A DNA stretch of 21,313 nt from Euplotes aediculatus (GCA_030463445.1 JAQGFW010030829.1:1-21313), one strand, 5' to 3'; positions 9,190-21,263 are shown, counted from the stretch's first letter. The notes: generated by a model not told the origin, from the sequence alone. Translations and numbers: made by a program.

Positions 9190-12100
9190 ATTTTAACAAG
9201 CAGTTTAATTACTAATTGCAAAGGTATATAATTATCAAAGATTAAGTTGATCAAAATGATCAATTAGATAATTAGAAAATGCATCACAAAATAAATATTC
9301 TTGAATTAAAAATGAGAATATATTAATGAAGTTATTACTTATTGTATTTGAAATATGAAGAAAAAAAATATTTCGATATTTGTTATTAATAAAATATTTT
9401 TAATGATAATTATTTCGTCGAAGATAAGAAAGTTACATATTATTATTTGTGTATTTGTAATAGTATACTGCATATTTATTAAAAATAAAACTTTTTAAAT
9501 TAGTAGTGTTTATAATAGAGAAATTATTTAAATTTATACTAAATTTTTTTAGAACTTAGCAAATTTTTTAGAGAAACATTAAAAAAAATTTAATACAGAT
9601 ATTATTAATACATTATTAATAAATTATTATGAGAAATAATATATATTAACATTTTATTAAAATCAAATTTAATTATGGCTTGACTATCTTACTTCGTAGT
9701 TTAAAAAATATTTTTTATATCTATCTATCTACACTTCATCATATTTTTAAGCAAATATAAAACAATTTGATAGATAATTATAATATAAATAAATTAAATA
9801 TAAAAAAATTTATGCAAACTGATTTTGTAATTTAAATTCAGCAAAGATTAATTATAGTTTAAATTAAAGTTCTCAGTTAAAAATAGTAATTATTTCTGCT
9901 TAATTTTAATTTTCAAGCAATGGATTACAACTTACTTTATTATTAAAAAAATATGTAATTAATATTTATTTCTAAGCAAAGTGTTTTTACTATTTTTAAG
10001 AACTAATATTTCAAGAGAAATAAATTCATTTATATTTAAATTTACTCAGCTATTTATTAAAATAAAAATTTTTGTTTAAGTTTATAAAATAATAATTAAT
10101 ATTTATAATAGCTTATTTAATTTAATATTTATTTTTAATTAAATAGAATCCTCGTAAGATTACTATTAGCAAATTGAACTTAAAGTACATCCTAACATCT
10201 AATTTAATTTATCATTAGAATTATCGAACTTATTTGTTAACTTTATTTTTGAGCTAATGATAGTTACAAAATTAATGATTTTTTGCTATAAGATGATTAC
10301 TAAAAGAAATTAATCAAGAGATCAATGATTTTAAATAAATAATAAAATAATCTGTTCATAATTAAATAAAAGTTAAATTTAGTTCATTTGAACTAAAGCT
10401 CTATTCAATAATCGATCAAAATATAAATAAAAGATCAGATATTGAAAGAAAGAAATATATAGATAAAATTAATTATTTTTGATTTAATTTAAATTTTCTT
10501 ATTTAAAGAAAACAAAAAGATGCTCCAAACTCTGATCCAAATCAGAAATTCAGCTATAATAATTTTATCTCAAGGAATTAATTAAACCTGAGTTCAGTGG
10601 CAGATGTCAGTGAGATGAGTATAATAAATGAAGCAGCATAATAGTTCATATACCAGCCAATTGGAGACAGATATCGACACTAAATCAACTTAAGTGGTTC
10701 AAAGTTTGAGGACTAGTACTTGAAGTCAAAAATTTTAAGTTTTTATTTAAATAGATTTTTACATTTGTAATTTAAAATATCTTTTATTTATTTGATTTGA
10801 GATGTAAAAACAATGTATTAATAAGAAGTTTCCTGAGATAGATAACAAAATTTATTATAACGACTTTACTTCAAAATACATAAAATGAACTTATTAGCAA
10901 TAAAATACAATTGATTGGAAAACGAATATAAATATGATATGAAAATTATTTTATTTATTATCAAAACATTAATTTATCTATTTTTAGTTTAAAACAATCT
11001 TATTGAATTAATAAAACTGCAGTTCAACTTTTATATTTAATATGATTTAAAATAGCTTCAAAGTTTAAACTAATAGCTTCAATTCTTATTATCATTAAAA
11101 GTTTGATGATCAATGTATTATATAGTATGCACAATCTAGATACAATTATATTTCATTATACGAAACTTTTATTTGAAATGATATTAAGTTTATCAATTCA
11201 TTTTTAATATTATCTTCATTTTTTGTTTTGCACAAATTAGTATTTATTTTAAAAATGATTATGATTATAAGAAGATTCTGAGTTGTAGTAATATTGAAAT
11301 TAATTTTAATTATCCTCGAGCGGCGATCCTGAATGAGGTGCTTTACAGATTCAAAAAAATAGCATTACAGTTAATAATGACAGAAGATATAAAAAGATAA
11401 AAACGACAGATGTAAGATAATTATTTCTTTAGTTCTTGAAGTATTTGAAACTAGAACTATATAAAATCTCTATTTCTTTGAAGAATTCTATTCTCAAATC
11501 TGTTGATTCAAATTACAAAAAGAAAAACTGGCTGAATTCTCATTAATCAATAAGAGAACACATGATTTCACAGTAAAGCAATAGTATTAAATCAATCTTA
11601 GTTCGCATCCACTAACATCCAACTGTTATGAATAGTAGCCATTAATAAATAATATAAAATATGTGTAAATGTAAGACACATAACTAACTTCATATATTGG
11701 ATCTGCTCTTAAACTATCAGATCGTGCTCTTATATTCAATACAAATATATTCTGTACTTACAACAAGGAGCCATAATTTTTAAACAAATAGTATTCCTGT
11801 TCTGATTGATTTTGATCGGTGCACTATATTAGAAATTAAACTGAGACAGTATTAACTATGCAAGCTTAAATAGGCAATACTCAACAGTGTAGCATGCAAA
11901 GTGTACATTTCACAAGTAATGTTCTTTTATTTAGATTTTATGGAAGCCTTTGAATTTCCAAAATTTAAATTTAATGATCATGTTTAAAAATAATAATAGT
12001 TACTAATTATTTTTTTAAGGCTGTGCATTAAAGTTTTGGAGTTTGTACAATTATATTTTGGAAAATTTTGAAATGTAATAGCATTTGACCTTAAATATTT

Positions 12101-12447
12101 TTTAATAATAAACTAAAAATCAAAATATTATAAAGTTAAGGCTTATAATTAATTGGCAATAAAAACCGCATAGTATTGCTGTAGCTTGTCTAATAATTAA
12201 TATTGAGTTAACAAGAAATTTTAAGGAAAGTTCAGCAAAATAACTAAAATATATTATTTTAAAAGAAAATACAAATTGTGCATGAGAAAGATAAATTATT
12301 TATAATTTTTATTTTTTGAATACAAATCTAAGAAACAATAATCTTAAATTATTCTATTTTTAATCATTTTAAGTTTTCGAATCTGGAACATCACTTATTA
12401 AAATCGAAGAGTCTATAATAGAAATTTCTTATTAGGCTGAGCTTAAA
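9190..12447. other. AT-rich DNA, no confident gene
   Basis: Mostly A/T runs with frequent stops. A less AT-rich patch at 10500-10740 has several overlapping frames that are open under one ciliate code or the other, such as IIVHIPANWRQISTLNQLKW (UGA=Cys) and DAPNSDPNQKFSYNNFIS (interrupted by TAA/TAG). No single frame stands out, so I do not call a gene. The patch at 11560-11900 is similar but weaker. Confidence 0.5.
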
Positions 12448-12621
12448 ATGTTTTATCTGACTTCTGAGAACTCAGTCATAAATCTAATAACAGTGTTTGA
12501 ACCTTATATTCACATTTGAAACTTGAGCCCACCAACGTGATGTTTTTGAATGCGTCGAGTTAAGAAGGAAAGTATAGGCTGATTTAATGCTAAATACTTC
12601 AAATATTGATTCTGATTTTAA
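12448..12621 (+). CDS. 57-codon UGA-rich frame
   Basis: It runs from an ATG at 12448 (MFYLTSENSVINLITVFEPY) to TAA at 12619-12621. It needs six UGA codons read as Cys, giving a Cys-rich second half (ICNLSPPTCCFCMRRVKK). If real it would be a small Cys-rich protein, but UGA is common by chance in this DNA and the length is unremarkable. No signal peptide is convincing. A further short frame at 12666-12866 (MCFNSNLITVKYYIFSEMCY) follows in plus orientation and is equally weak. Confidence 0.2.
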
Positions 12622-13173
12622 ATTTTGAATGTGGAGTATCCTAATTATAGAGGTAATATTAAAGAATGTGTTTCAATTCTAATTTAATTACTGTTAAATA
12701 TTATATTTTCAGTGAGATGTGCTACATTTTATATTTACAAAAAAAAATTAATAAGGGAGAGATACGATCTATTACTTTGCGTGACTATTTTAGCTTAAAT
12801 ATTTTTATTTGTGATTTATTTCAGAAAAATATGTATCATTTGCAAAGCTGTAACTATAAGAATTAAAAAAAATTTAATGTGAGTTTTATTCAAACATATG
12901 AAATCCTTTTAATCACAAAATTTAATAGATTCATTAGAGTGACTAGTATTTAAAAAAATAAAAGCAAGTATTTTTATCGAGTTAGCATATTTAAACAGTA
13001 ATTTAAGGGAAACACTAACTTGTATCTTATATTGAAATTTTGATCAAAAAACTTAATGTCTCAAATTTTAAAAATACATATTTAAAATTATTATTAATTA
13101 ATATTTGAATATGAATTCATTTTAAAATTATTGCAGTAGATTTATTATAATATTGACCATATTAATCACAATC

Positions 13174-14384
13174 ATGAAATATAATTTGCTCAGAATATTA
13201 CCTCTAATTGAGAAATTGAGAGAAGTAATTACTTACTCTGAATCTAATTGTATTTATTGTGAAAGATTTTAATGTCTTTTTAAATTACAAGAAAGATGGC
13301 TCAATGCTTAAATATATTGAAAATTTTGATATATATGTGAATAAAATGAAACATATCTCAAATATGACTGCAAAATCTTAATCAAAGAAATAAACTAATT
13401 TCTGTCACTTTTAATTGATCATTCTGATATTAAAAATATGCAATTTTAATCTAAACTCATAAACATTAAAGAATTTGAACGAATTAATTAAAGAAATTTT
13501 CTTTAAAATTATAATTGTATTAATGCATTTTTAAAAACTATCGTTTAAAGCAATCACTCAATTTTTTACCTCGAAATTTCTTCACAAATAAGAAGAGAAC
13601 AAACTGATGAAATTCTAGAATACTGTAAGTAATTAATGCATTCATCCAACTGATTAATATAAGACTGTTTGAAAACTGAAACCTACTAATTTAACATATT
13701 CAGTTATATAAATCCTGAAGCCTTCGTACTCTTAGCGTTTGATTAAATAACTGAACACAAAATATTTATTTTTTAGTTGAAGCATGTAGAGCTGTCAATC
13801 TCAATCAAAACCTTTTAAGAGATCTTTTGTTTCTTAAAGATTACAAGTACAAAAATTAAAAGGAGTCAGCAGAAAGCTACAAATTCATAAGGATAAATAA
13901 TATTTATTGAATCTTTTGTAATCTCAGTTTCTTAAACATCAATAAAAGCAAAGATATTTCGCATTCTAAATATTAAAGTTCTGATCTATAATCAAGACTT
14001 AATCAAATACGATTATTAGAATTAAGCATTTCAGATACATCTCTATTAACACAAGCTTTAAAATTTTTTATTATAATAAAGTTGACGAGTTTTTCTATTC
14101 AATGATTTACAAGCAGTATCAGTTAGAAATAACATTGTTGAATTTAATAGTTGATAAAGAATAAGGAACTCATAAAAGATTTAGATTCAATTAATACAAA
14201 ATTATCAAATATTATAGAGGAAATCATACCTCTCAATGAATTATCTTTCATAATCATTTACAATCTGATAAAATCCCTTTCTGATTACAAAATCTCAATC
14301 CTAACGAGAATCTTGAATTTGATAAATCTAATTTATTATATTATGATAAAATATAAATATCGAAATTTAAAGCAATTAAATTGA
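13174..14384 (+). mobile_element. LINE-like retroelement remnant (endonuclease to early RT)
   Basis: Several plus-strand pieces in the right order resemble a non-LTR retrotransposon ORF2. 13174-13269 (MKYNLLRILPLIEKLREVIT, ending NCIYCERF) precedes 13265-13381, which begins DFNVFLNYKKDGSMLKYIEN and has NMT later. This fits the endonuclease (APE type) motif usually written GDFN followed by DG..L..YI and a T-containing segment. 13549-13632 starts SNHSIFYLEIS, like the conserved SDH near the end of that domain. 14151-14384 contains IIPLNELSFIIIYNLIKSLSDYKI, like the E..f.ei..aIk.l...K.pG start of LINE reverse transcriptase. The distance from the SDH-like site to the RT-like site, about 200 codons, is normal for LINEs. 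The first two pieces differ by one base in phase, and no complete RT (no YADD) is visible, so it is decayed. Family assignment rests on short motifs. Confidence 0.4.
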
Positions 14385-15464
14385 AAATATTAATTTTTTT
14401 AATTAACTCTATATAAAATAAATATCATGAAACAAGATTTATTTGGACTGATCATGTTAAAACGATACTCGATAATTAATTCGTGATAATAATGTTAAAA
14501 ATTTATTTAAAAGATTAAAAAAAAGCAATTGATTATCATTTAGTGATGCTAATCTCAAAATTAATAAATATAATTTTACAATCAACTTTTGTTATATTTA
14601 AAGTAAAAAAATATTGAGATATAAAAATTAAATTAAAAAGTTCATTAATATTGATCTAATTTATAGATTGAAAGCATTAAGACAGTTTTATATTTAAAAA
14701 TATTGCTTGAATTTACAGTAAATAATTATTATATTAATATGGATATAACATTCTTTGAATTAATATATTAGAGCTAATTATTTATGCAATTAAAAAAGAA
14801 AATCAAAATAGCTTCTAAATAATTTATTTTCAAGTATATTAAATCTGATTTATATATATGCTCTCATAAATAATTGATGAGATTTATTATAAATAAATCA
14901 TTTAATTATTTCAAATTTGGAATAAATAATAATTATATTTATAAATGATATTACATAATAAAAGTTTTGAATTTAAAAATATTTTATAATTAAATTTTTT
15001 TTAAATACTTTATTATCACTAAAAAGTAATCTAAACTAAACTGTTAGTTATTTTGATTTTCTCCAATTCAGTTGTTTTTTGAACCTTTCAGAGAAATTAA
15101 AAAATAAATCAATAGAACGAATATTTGATAAAATATATTAGAAGTCATTTCTTCAACTCTCTATCTTTTATAATAAAGTCAAATACAATTATCAAGTTGA
15201 TCAACATAATGTATTCTTTGTTTTAAAATTTAATTTATCAAGTTTATCATTACTTTTATTAATAAAAAATCAAAGTTAATTGTATTAAAGCTCATCATTT
15301 AATATGATTTATTTAGTTTCTATAAGAGTTTTATTGTTGAGAATTTATCATAAAGCGAGCAATCTTTTCTATTCATCTTGAAAATCTTTTGTTTTATTTA
15401 CATTTATTTTAAAATCAGTCATTTAAAGAATCATTTGTATTAAGTTAAGTATATTATTTTTATT
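14385..15464. other. AT-rich stretch downstream of the LINE-like remnant
   Basis: If the element at 13174-14384 were complete, the reverse transcriptase core would lie here. I find no recognisable F..D, QG or YADD block, and stops are dense in all frames. Either the rest is deleted or it has decayed past recognition. Confidence 0.5.
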
Positions 15465-15644
15465 TTAATGCATTTGGTTCAATACTCTTCTAATTAGCAA
15501 CATCAAGATAATCGTTCAAAATGCATCTCCTCAGTTCGAACGGAACTTTTGTGAGTCAGAGCAGACTTTCTTATCTTTAGGTGTATCAACATTATATAAG
15601 TTAGCAATGAGTTTTGTTAAATCAACTATTTTCGATTTAAATGG
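15465..15644 (-). CDS. 59-codon frame with Cys pairs, unknown
   Basis: The minus frame is open from 15644 to TAA at 15467-15465 and needs two UGA as Cys. It reads VDLTKLIANLYNVDTPKDKK, then VCSDSQKFRSNCGDAFC, then a hydrophobic TIILMLLIRRVLNQMH. Two of the four Cys are UGA. There is no ATG start. It lies about 60 bp beyond the possible end (15703) of the acidic small gene on the same strand but is in a different phase. It could be a downstream exon, a separate segment or chance. AAATAG just before the VDL start matches both a splice-acceptor end and the usual Euplotes shift context. Confidence 0.3.
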
Positions 15645-15702
15645 TTAGAATTTATAAAGTTTATTTTTTTAATAATTAAATTAGATAATCAGATTATCAA
15701 AA

Positions 15703-16194
15703 TTAAAACAGTTCAAAAGGAAGTGGATAAATTTTCTGTCTTAGATAAAATACACTTATTGCAGCTTATATATTGAGATTTTAAACAACAGTTTAACAAT
15801 ATAAACTCGCAAGAAATAGATTTAGTTGAATGTATTTTGATTTATTGCTTACATCTCCATAGCATTTCAAGGCTATATTAATCTGATAATAGTAATTTAA
15901 GTCACTCTCCTGTAATAATTTATGTTCTTCCTCTTCCATCATGTCTTCATCTTCAATATGATTCTCCATTACATCTTCTTCATATTCATTTTTAGCCTCC
16001 AATTCATCTTTAATGTCTTCATAATCGATGACAGGAGCGTATTGAGAAGGAGGCTCAGATAAATCTTGTTCCAAATCGTGCTCAGTTATTTCCCCTCTAA
16101 AATCGCTGCTGTCATTATTTTGACTTTGGGCTAGTGCTTGATGTTTGATTTCTCTAAAAAGAGGTAAGTGAATAATTGCTTACTTTAGCTTCAT
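15703..16194 (-). CDS. Candidate small acidic protein, three-exon model
   Basis: The core is the minus frame at 15793-16153, open in every code considered. It contains DLSEPPSQYAPVIDYEDIKD and then a run of Glu/Asp/Met (ENHIEDEDMMEEEEHKLLQE), so it is strongly acidic and probably disordered. An upstream ATG at 16194 is in frame after removing a 30-nt GTAAGC...TTTTTAG segment (16183-16154), which otherwise holds an in-frame TAA. A second GTAAGC at 15852 pairs with CTAAGACAG (ending 15736) to give a final exon KIYPLPFELF plus TAA at 15705-15703. That makes 114 residues from exons 16194-16184, 16153-15853 and 15735-15703. Both proposed donors begin GTAAGCAAT. The region of the first intron also looks like a 25-nt GTAAGT...TTTAG intron on the plus strand, so strand is not certain. 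Function unknown. Confidence 0.4.
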
Positions 16195-16491
16195 TATTTT
16201 TGGAATTTTTTGTGAGACTGTAGATGGATTGTCTTGATTTTTGTGTCTATCGACATTTAAGTAAATATATAATTGAATATTTGGTGATGATCAAAATGGA
16301 GTGCTAAGTTAAAAAAGGAAATGCAAATATATATCAAATTATTGGTGTTGGTTAAGCTTCGAAGAAGGAAATTCAAGTTTTAATGAGAGAATTTATGAAT
16401 TAATAAATCAAATTCAAAAGCATTAGAGTTAAGTCTATTAATAAAGATTAGAAGAAAGTATAACTACTCATTTGCACCTTGAAAATACAGA

Positions 16492-16686
16492 TTGAAAGTT
16501 TTAAATCATGGAAGAGGTTTTATCTTTCTACTAATGGAATTTCAAAGAATTATTAAAAGAATCTTTTATAAGCCACAATTCCGAGTCTCTGTGGTAGGTT
16601 CCTGTTATCTCAACTCCATGCTAGTAAGAAATGACCCATGGATCGACCCAATTTTATTGTTCATTAAAACTCGTACTTTTAATTGA
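16492..16686 (+). CDS. 64-codon frame, possibly part of a retroelement
   Basis: The plus frame starts at TTG or the codons after it and contains HGRGFIFLLMEFQRIIKRIF, then YKPQFRVSVVGSCYLNSMLV. The GRG followed by hydrophobic strands vaguely resembles the middle of an APE-type endonuclease and lies upstream of the LINE-like pieces at 17254. The minus strand has a shorter competing frame (HGVEITGTYHRDSELWLIKD). The evidence does not separate them. Confidence 0.2.
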   Translation: MKVLNHGRGFIFLLMEFQRIIKRIFYKPQFRVSVVGSCYLNSMLVRNDPWIDPILLFIKTRTFN

Positions 16687-17253
16687 TTGACATATAATAG
16701 TTTACCAAATTTGATGGAATTAAAATTTTATATAAATGAAAGAGATTGATTTTGAATTTGGAGTCAAAGTAATGACAACACTAAATCTTTTGAAGAAAAT
16801 TCCTCTTCAAATAGACTTTAAAATATAAATAAATTTATTAAATAATTGAAAATAGAAGTTATATTTAAAATTCAATTGAAATAGATTTTGTGGAGATTTA
16901 TTCAAGTTGACGATAAAATATTCTAAGTATTAAAAATAAACATAATAGTGAATGTACCTAAGTAAAGGATGTAATCTTGTGTAAATTCTTTAAAGACAAG
17001 TTGATGATCAGAAAAGTTCGTTCTGCATTATTAGTGTAAATTAATATTATAATTTTTTTATAATTTAATATTTTATTATACTTTAGATAGTTTAAATTAT
17101 GCATTTTATTGAAGATCTGATCAAATGAGAAGTAGAGGATATGATCAATCATTAAGAAATAAGAATATATTAAATACAATGAATGCTTGAATTCAAAGTT
17201 ATATCTCTGGTTTTGAATATATGTAAAACTAAAAATCTAAAATTATTTATTAA

Positions 17254-18165
17254 GAAAATAAGAAACTCCAAAATAAACATACAAATATAGTTAATTATGC
17301 AGTTAATGAGAATTTTCATTCTCCAATTTCGCAAGATATGAAGAGGGAGTGAAGATCACTTTCCAGTTTTAATATGAAATTGTTGTTCAATAAGAACTTT
17401 TCTGACATGAATGACATAACGCAGAAGGTGCAAATATATCTGAACTCCTCGAGATTTAAATTAATTAGCTAACAACTTGGCGATCGCAATTAATATATTG
17501 ATATTGAAATAATTAAGTCATTGATGTTGTGATCTTTCAGCATACTTAAGAAAATAGAAAAGATCTAGAGACTGATGAAAGAGAATAAGCTGATTTCAAG
17601 AAATAAAAAATGAAAAGAAAAAGTGAAAAGTAAATATATTCTGAATTTCGCATCAGCAATAACTCAGTACTTTAAGTTTTATGAGCAATTTTGTGAGGAA
17701 ATGCTAACTAGAATAAATAAAAAATAAATGCTAAAAGACATTTGAAGTCTTCACTGAAGATTATTGATAGAATGTTTAATTTTGTAAAGTATACAAAAAA
17801 ATTTAATTTCAAAAGATGCCAAAAGTTAAGGAAATGATACACTGAAAATAATCTTTCATAACACATTATTTAAAGATATTCTCAAAAATAATTTAAATCT
17901 GAGGTTAAAAAAATTGCAACCTTTGTGTAATGATAATGAGAGACAAGCAATATTTAAGTATAAATTTTCTATCAGAATTCAAAAAATTAAATATATTCCA
18001 TATAAGTAAATTTTTTCGAGTAACAAAAAGTCATGTTATTCTTGTCTTGAAAAAGAAAAGAAACAAAAAACTAACATTTACTAAGAAAAATCAGTCAATG
18101 ATGATTACTATTATACTAGACGGTATAATTTTTGCTGCGGCTTCATTAGAAAGTGTAAATATTGA
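17254..18165 (+). mobile_element. Possible second LINE-like remnant
   Basis: One plus-strand phase stays coding-like for about 300 codons although broken by roughly 14 stops (about eight TAA/TAG, fewer than expected by chance, and six UGA). It starts NKHTNIVNYAVNENFHSPIS. In a neighbouring phase, 17345-17374 encodes GSEDHFPVLI, which resembles the conserved SDH.P end of APE-type endonucleases. Further on come DMNDITQKVQIYLNSSRFKL, a Lys-rich stretch RLMKENKLISRNKK (17569 on), SKYILNFASAITQYFKFYEQ, and LKIIFHNTLFKDILKNNLNL, as in the charged linker between endonuclease and RT of LINEs. An overlapping frame at 17930-18193 (LSINFLSEFKKLNIFHISKF) is open too. No RT core is seen. Assignment is tentative. 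A decayed host gene is the alternative. Confidence 0.25.
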
Positions 18166-18169
18166 ATTA

Positions 18170-21005
18170 TTATTTAAAAACATTACAAAGTAAAATTGAC
18201 TTCATTGAGAAATTTCGATTTAAGACTTTTACACTCACTTTTGAATTATACAAATAAATTTTAGATTTACTAGGGATAAAACCAAAAATTAGAATTTGTA
18301 ATTAAATTCATTAGTCTAGTTGAGAATAAAGGTTCTCTCACTTCAATATTTAATAATGCTGTTCTTACGGTGATTCTTTATATTCTTCATCATAATTATT
18401 TATGTTGGTTGATAATAGTCTTGATTCTGAAGTTCTAATTTTGCCACTATCTTTTTCATTAGATTGGTTGTTTTCTGATGATGTGGCTATATAATTTTAA
18501 ATATTTGATATTGATGAAAAGAGCATTAAAACTATTGGTCTCAATTTTAAATTTTAGATTTATCTGTAAGTTTGAATAAATCACAATAATTAAGTTTCAA
18601 TAATTCTCATAATGTTCTAAAAGTTGGTAATTTATTATACATTCAGACTGTAATTGAGAAGTTTTATCAAGAAAATAATTACAGGTATTTTCAAAATTAA
18701 AACTTTTTAAGCTTCACAGATAACAGCAAAAGTTATATGTTAATAACTCAATATCATTGATTAGGTCTGCAGATTTTTAAAAACTAAAACATCTAATAAT
18801 ATTAAAATGATACATTGTAAATAAATATAAAGCATTAAGTAACATAGTTAACAGGAATTCTTGTTAAATATTTTATTTAGTTGTTTATATTATACTTTAC
18901 TATACTCTATTTTTATTTCAACTTTACGGATCTTTTATTATCGAATTAATTCAAAGTAAAATCTTAGTTATTATTGGAATATTGAAAATTATGTATTTAA
19001 TGTGTTTGAGGTTATCAGTTTAAAGTATAAAATTTAACCATTCAAATTTAAAGCCTTGATATTTTCTTGAGAGAAATATATTTATGTACTTGTATGAAAT
19101 GAATTTAATGAATCGTTCTTAATTATTATTTAATAAGTGTTTCTCGATAAAGAGACTAAATCTATATCTGAATTACTGACTCAAATACCATTCGAATATA
19201 AGTTAATTAATTAAGGTTTTCTTAATCTCAATAATTTAAGTAAATTCTCAGCATCATAAATTGAAGTATTTACTTGCACAAATCAACGCTGAGAATCGTA
19301 AATCAAAATAGCATATCTTAATCTTTGGCCGTCCTTCTTTATCGAGTGCCCTTGAAATAAAAATAATTTAATTTGTATAGACTTTCAAACTTTCTTTTAA
19401 ACTACATCTTAAATCAAGACCAGTTTTTTTAAAGCTAACTCAAAATAAACTGTATTGCAAGTAAAAAATGCATTATTTAGTACTTTAATTTTAGTTAAAT
19501 AAAAATTTCTAATTAAATTTCAGTATTTTCTATTATATATGAGCAAATTTTGATTTATGAAAATTAGACTGAATATTTGTTTTGCCATGTGAGCTTGATT
19601 TAACTCAGCCTCTTTTGGGAGACAAAGTAACAAGGTTTACTTTAAATAGAGTTCGCATGAAGTTAATTTATACTTCATTCATTAATCAAATAGATAAATT
19701 TAACTTCAGAAATTTTGTAGCTTAAATAGAGAGTTGATGTTAAAAAATCTTCACAAAATTATTTAATCGATGTTTTAATCAATTAGATCCAATTAATGAA
19801 CTCTGTTCTTATTTAAAAAACAGAACTGAATCAACTAGCTTTAAAATCGAAATAACTATAAATCTTTAAGTATTATAGCTAAACTTTAAATTTGAAAAAA
19901 TAGGTAAAAATTTTGTTTATCCATAATTTATACTGAGAAAATATTAGTGAAAATGAGACATAATGACTATGAATGATAATAAAGATTGTAATAAACTCAA
20001 AACCTCAATAGCTAAAGGGTTAAAGATAAGAAAGTTATTCATATTGGTTGAATAAGGGATCTTTAAGCAGTAAATTATCAGATATATCTATGAAGAATTT
20101 CATACTCTCAAAATTTTCTCACTTTTATGTATATCAATGTGTTTGCAAAGCTTTAAGAGAAAAATAAGACTCAATTTTTGCATTTGCTTTAGATATAAAA
20201 CTTGTAATAATGCATGCAGTTAAAGATTTGAAAATTGATATAACTGTGGCTTTAGTAATAAGATAACTTAAGCATTTGATTCAAATTAACAAAGGTTCAG
20301 AGCTATTCATATCATATTACTATTTTATCATGAAGAATTGTAATAAAAGGATTCATTAATATTATCAAAAGTCATACTTTAAGCAAATGCCAAAATTTAA
20401 GCAATAGTCGCGATTGAATTTTCAAAGTTTAATTGATTGTATTTGATGTAAACTAAGTAAGTCTGCAGACTATTCCTCAATATTATTAATTGATCCTTTA
20501 GAATACTACCTCATGGATTATGATTGGAAATTAAAAGAGATCACTTTTATTGTTTTCAACCTTATTATCTAAACCTACCAACAATTTAATATGTGATTTT
20601 ATTCAGCTTTAAATCTTATTTGATCATTGATTAACTTAAAGTAAAAATAAGAGTTAGATTAACTATTTCAAGTCAAGAAAATAAATCTCTAGCTCTTGTC
20701 ACTATTTTATATGAGGCTTAACTAATTTGCTGTTATTTTACAACTAAAAAATTAAGAATTTTTAATAACTCATTGGAGAAGACTAATCTTTATTGCTGAA
20801 ATAATTGCTTTGTAGATTGTAGTAAATGAAAATGAATAGTAATTTTCAAATCTAATAGTCGATTTAGAACAAAAGGACAAGAAAATCATAAATTTCATTG
20901 TCTTTGAAGAGAATAAGCATGTTTTTTAACGAATAAATTATCACTTAATTATCTTTAAAGCTTAATAAAAGGAAGCACTTAGATAAAACTAAATCCTAAA
21001 GTATG
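18170..21005. other. AT-rich subtelomeric stretch without a confident gene
   Basis: Dense stops and A/T runs. Short protein-like snatches occur, such as FAFALDIKLVIMHAVKDLKI (20177 on, plus), ILPHGL (20503-20520, plus) and SDNLFVKKHAYSLQRQ (near 20940, minus), but each is too short and has competing frames. Weak resemblance of the first two to reverse transcriptase blocks is noted only as a possibility. No subtelomeric tandem repeat is present. Confidence 0.5.
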
Positions 21006-21009
21006 TAAA

Positions 21010-21243
21010 TTAGTGTATTTTTTGAAGACATACTCTATACCTACTTTTGTGCTTAACTTGAGACTAAATTATTTTGAAAATTACCATATAAATAATGCTA
21101 ATCAAAATAATTATAATTAAAATAAAATGAAATCAGCCTAAATAGACGTGGATTAGGTTAAATTATTAACTGGCAATCTTACAGATCCCAAAAATGATAT
21201 CTGTTCAACCTATTCCAACTGGATTGTTCTTTCTCTCTTCCAT
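21010..21243 (-). CDS. Telomere-proximal small gene start, putative membrane protein
   Basis: An ATG at 21243 lies 42 bp from the telomere, the sort of short leader typical of spirotrich gene-sized chromosomes. The frame reads MEERKNNPVGIGCTDIIFGI (the Cys is UGA) and then stops after 27 codons unless spliced. A GTAAGA at 21182 with TATTTAG ending at 21138 gives a 45-nt intron. A 21-nt GTAATT...AATTTAG (21084-21064) would be a second. The joined product would be 55 residues, with an Ile-rich membrane helix (FHFILIIIILISIIYM) and a basic end SQVKHKSRYRVCLQKIH before TAA at 21012-21010. The first exon is the convincing part. The rest is a model, as AT-rich DNA easily gives Ile-rich helices. Family unknown. 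Confidence 0.35.
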
Positions 21244-21263
21244 TCTGAAATATTTTTATAGAA

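Noticed and set aside
10500-10740. Possible gene in a less AT-rich patch
   Set aside because: At least three frames look open under one code or another, with no consistent start, splice signal or codon bias, so no frame can be chosen.
16165-16189. 25-nt plus-strand intron GTAAGT...TTTAG
   Set aside because: It has good splice ends, but no plus-strand coding frame flanks it, whereas the overlapping minus-strand intron joins two in-frame coding pieces.
20177-20520. Reverse-transcriptase-like blocks (FAFALDIK and ILPHGL)
   Set aside because: The two snatches are in different phases, more than 100 codons apart, and no catalytic YADD-like block follows. Too short to support a call.
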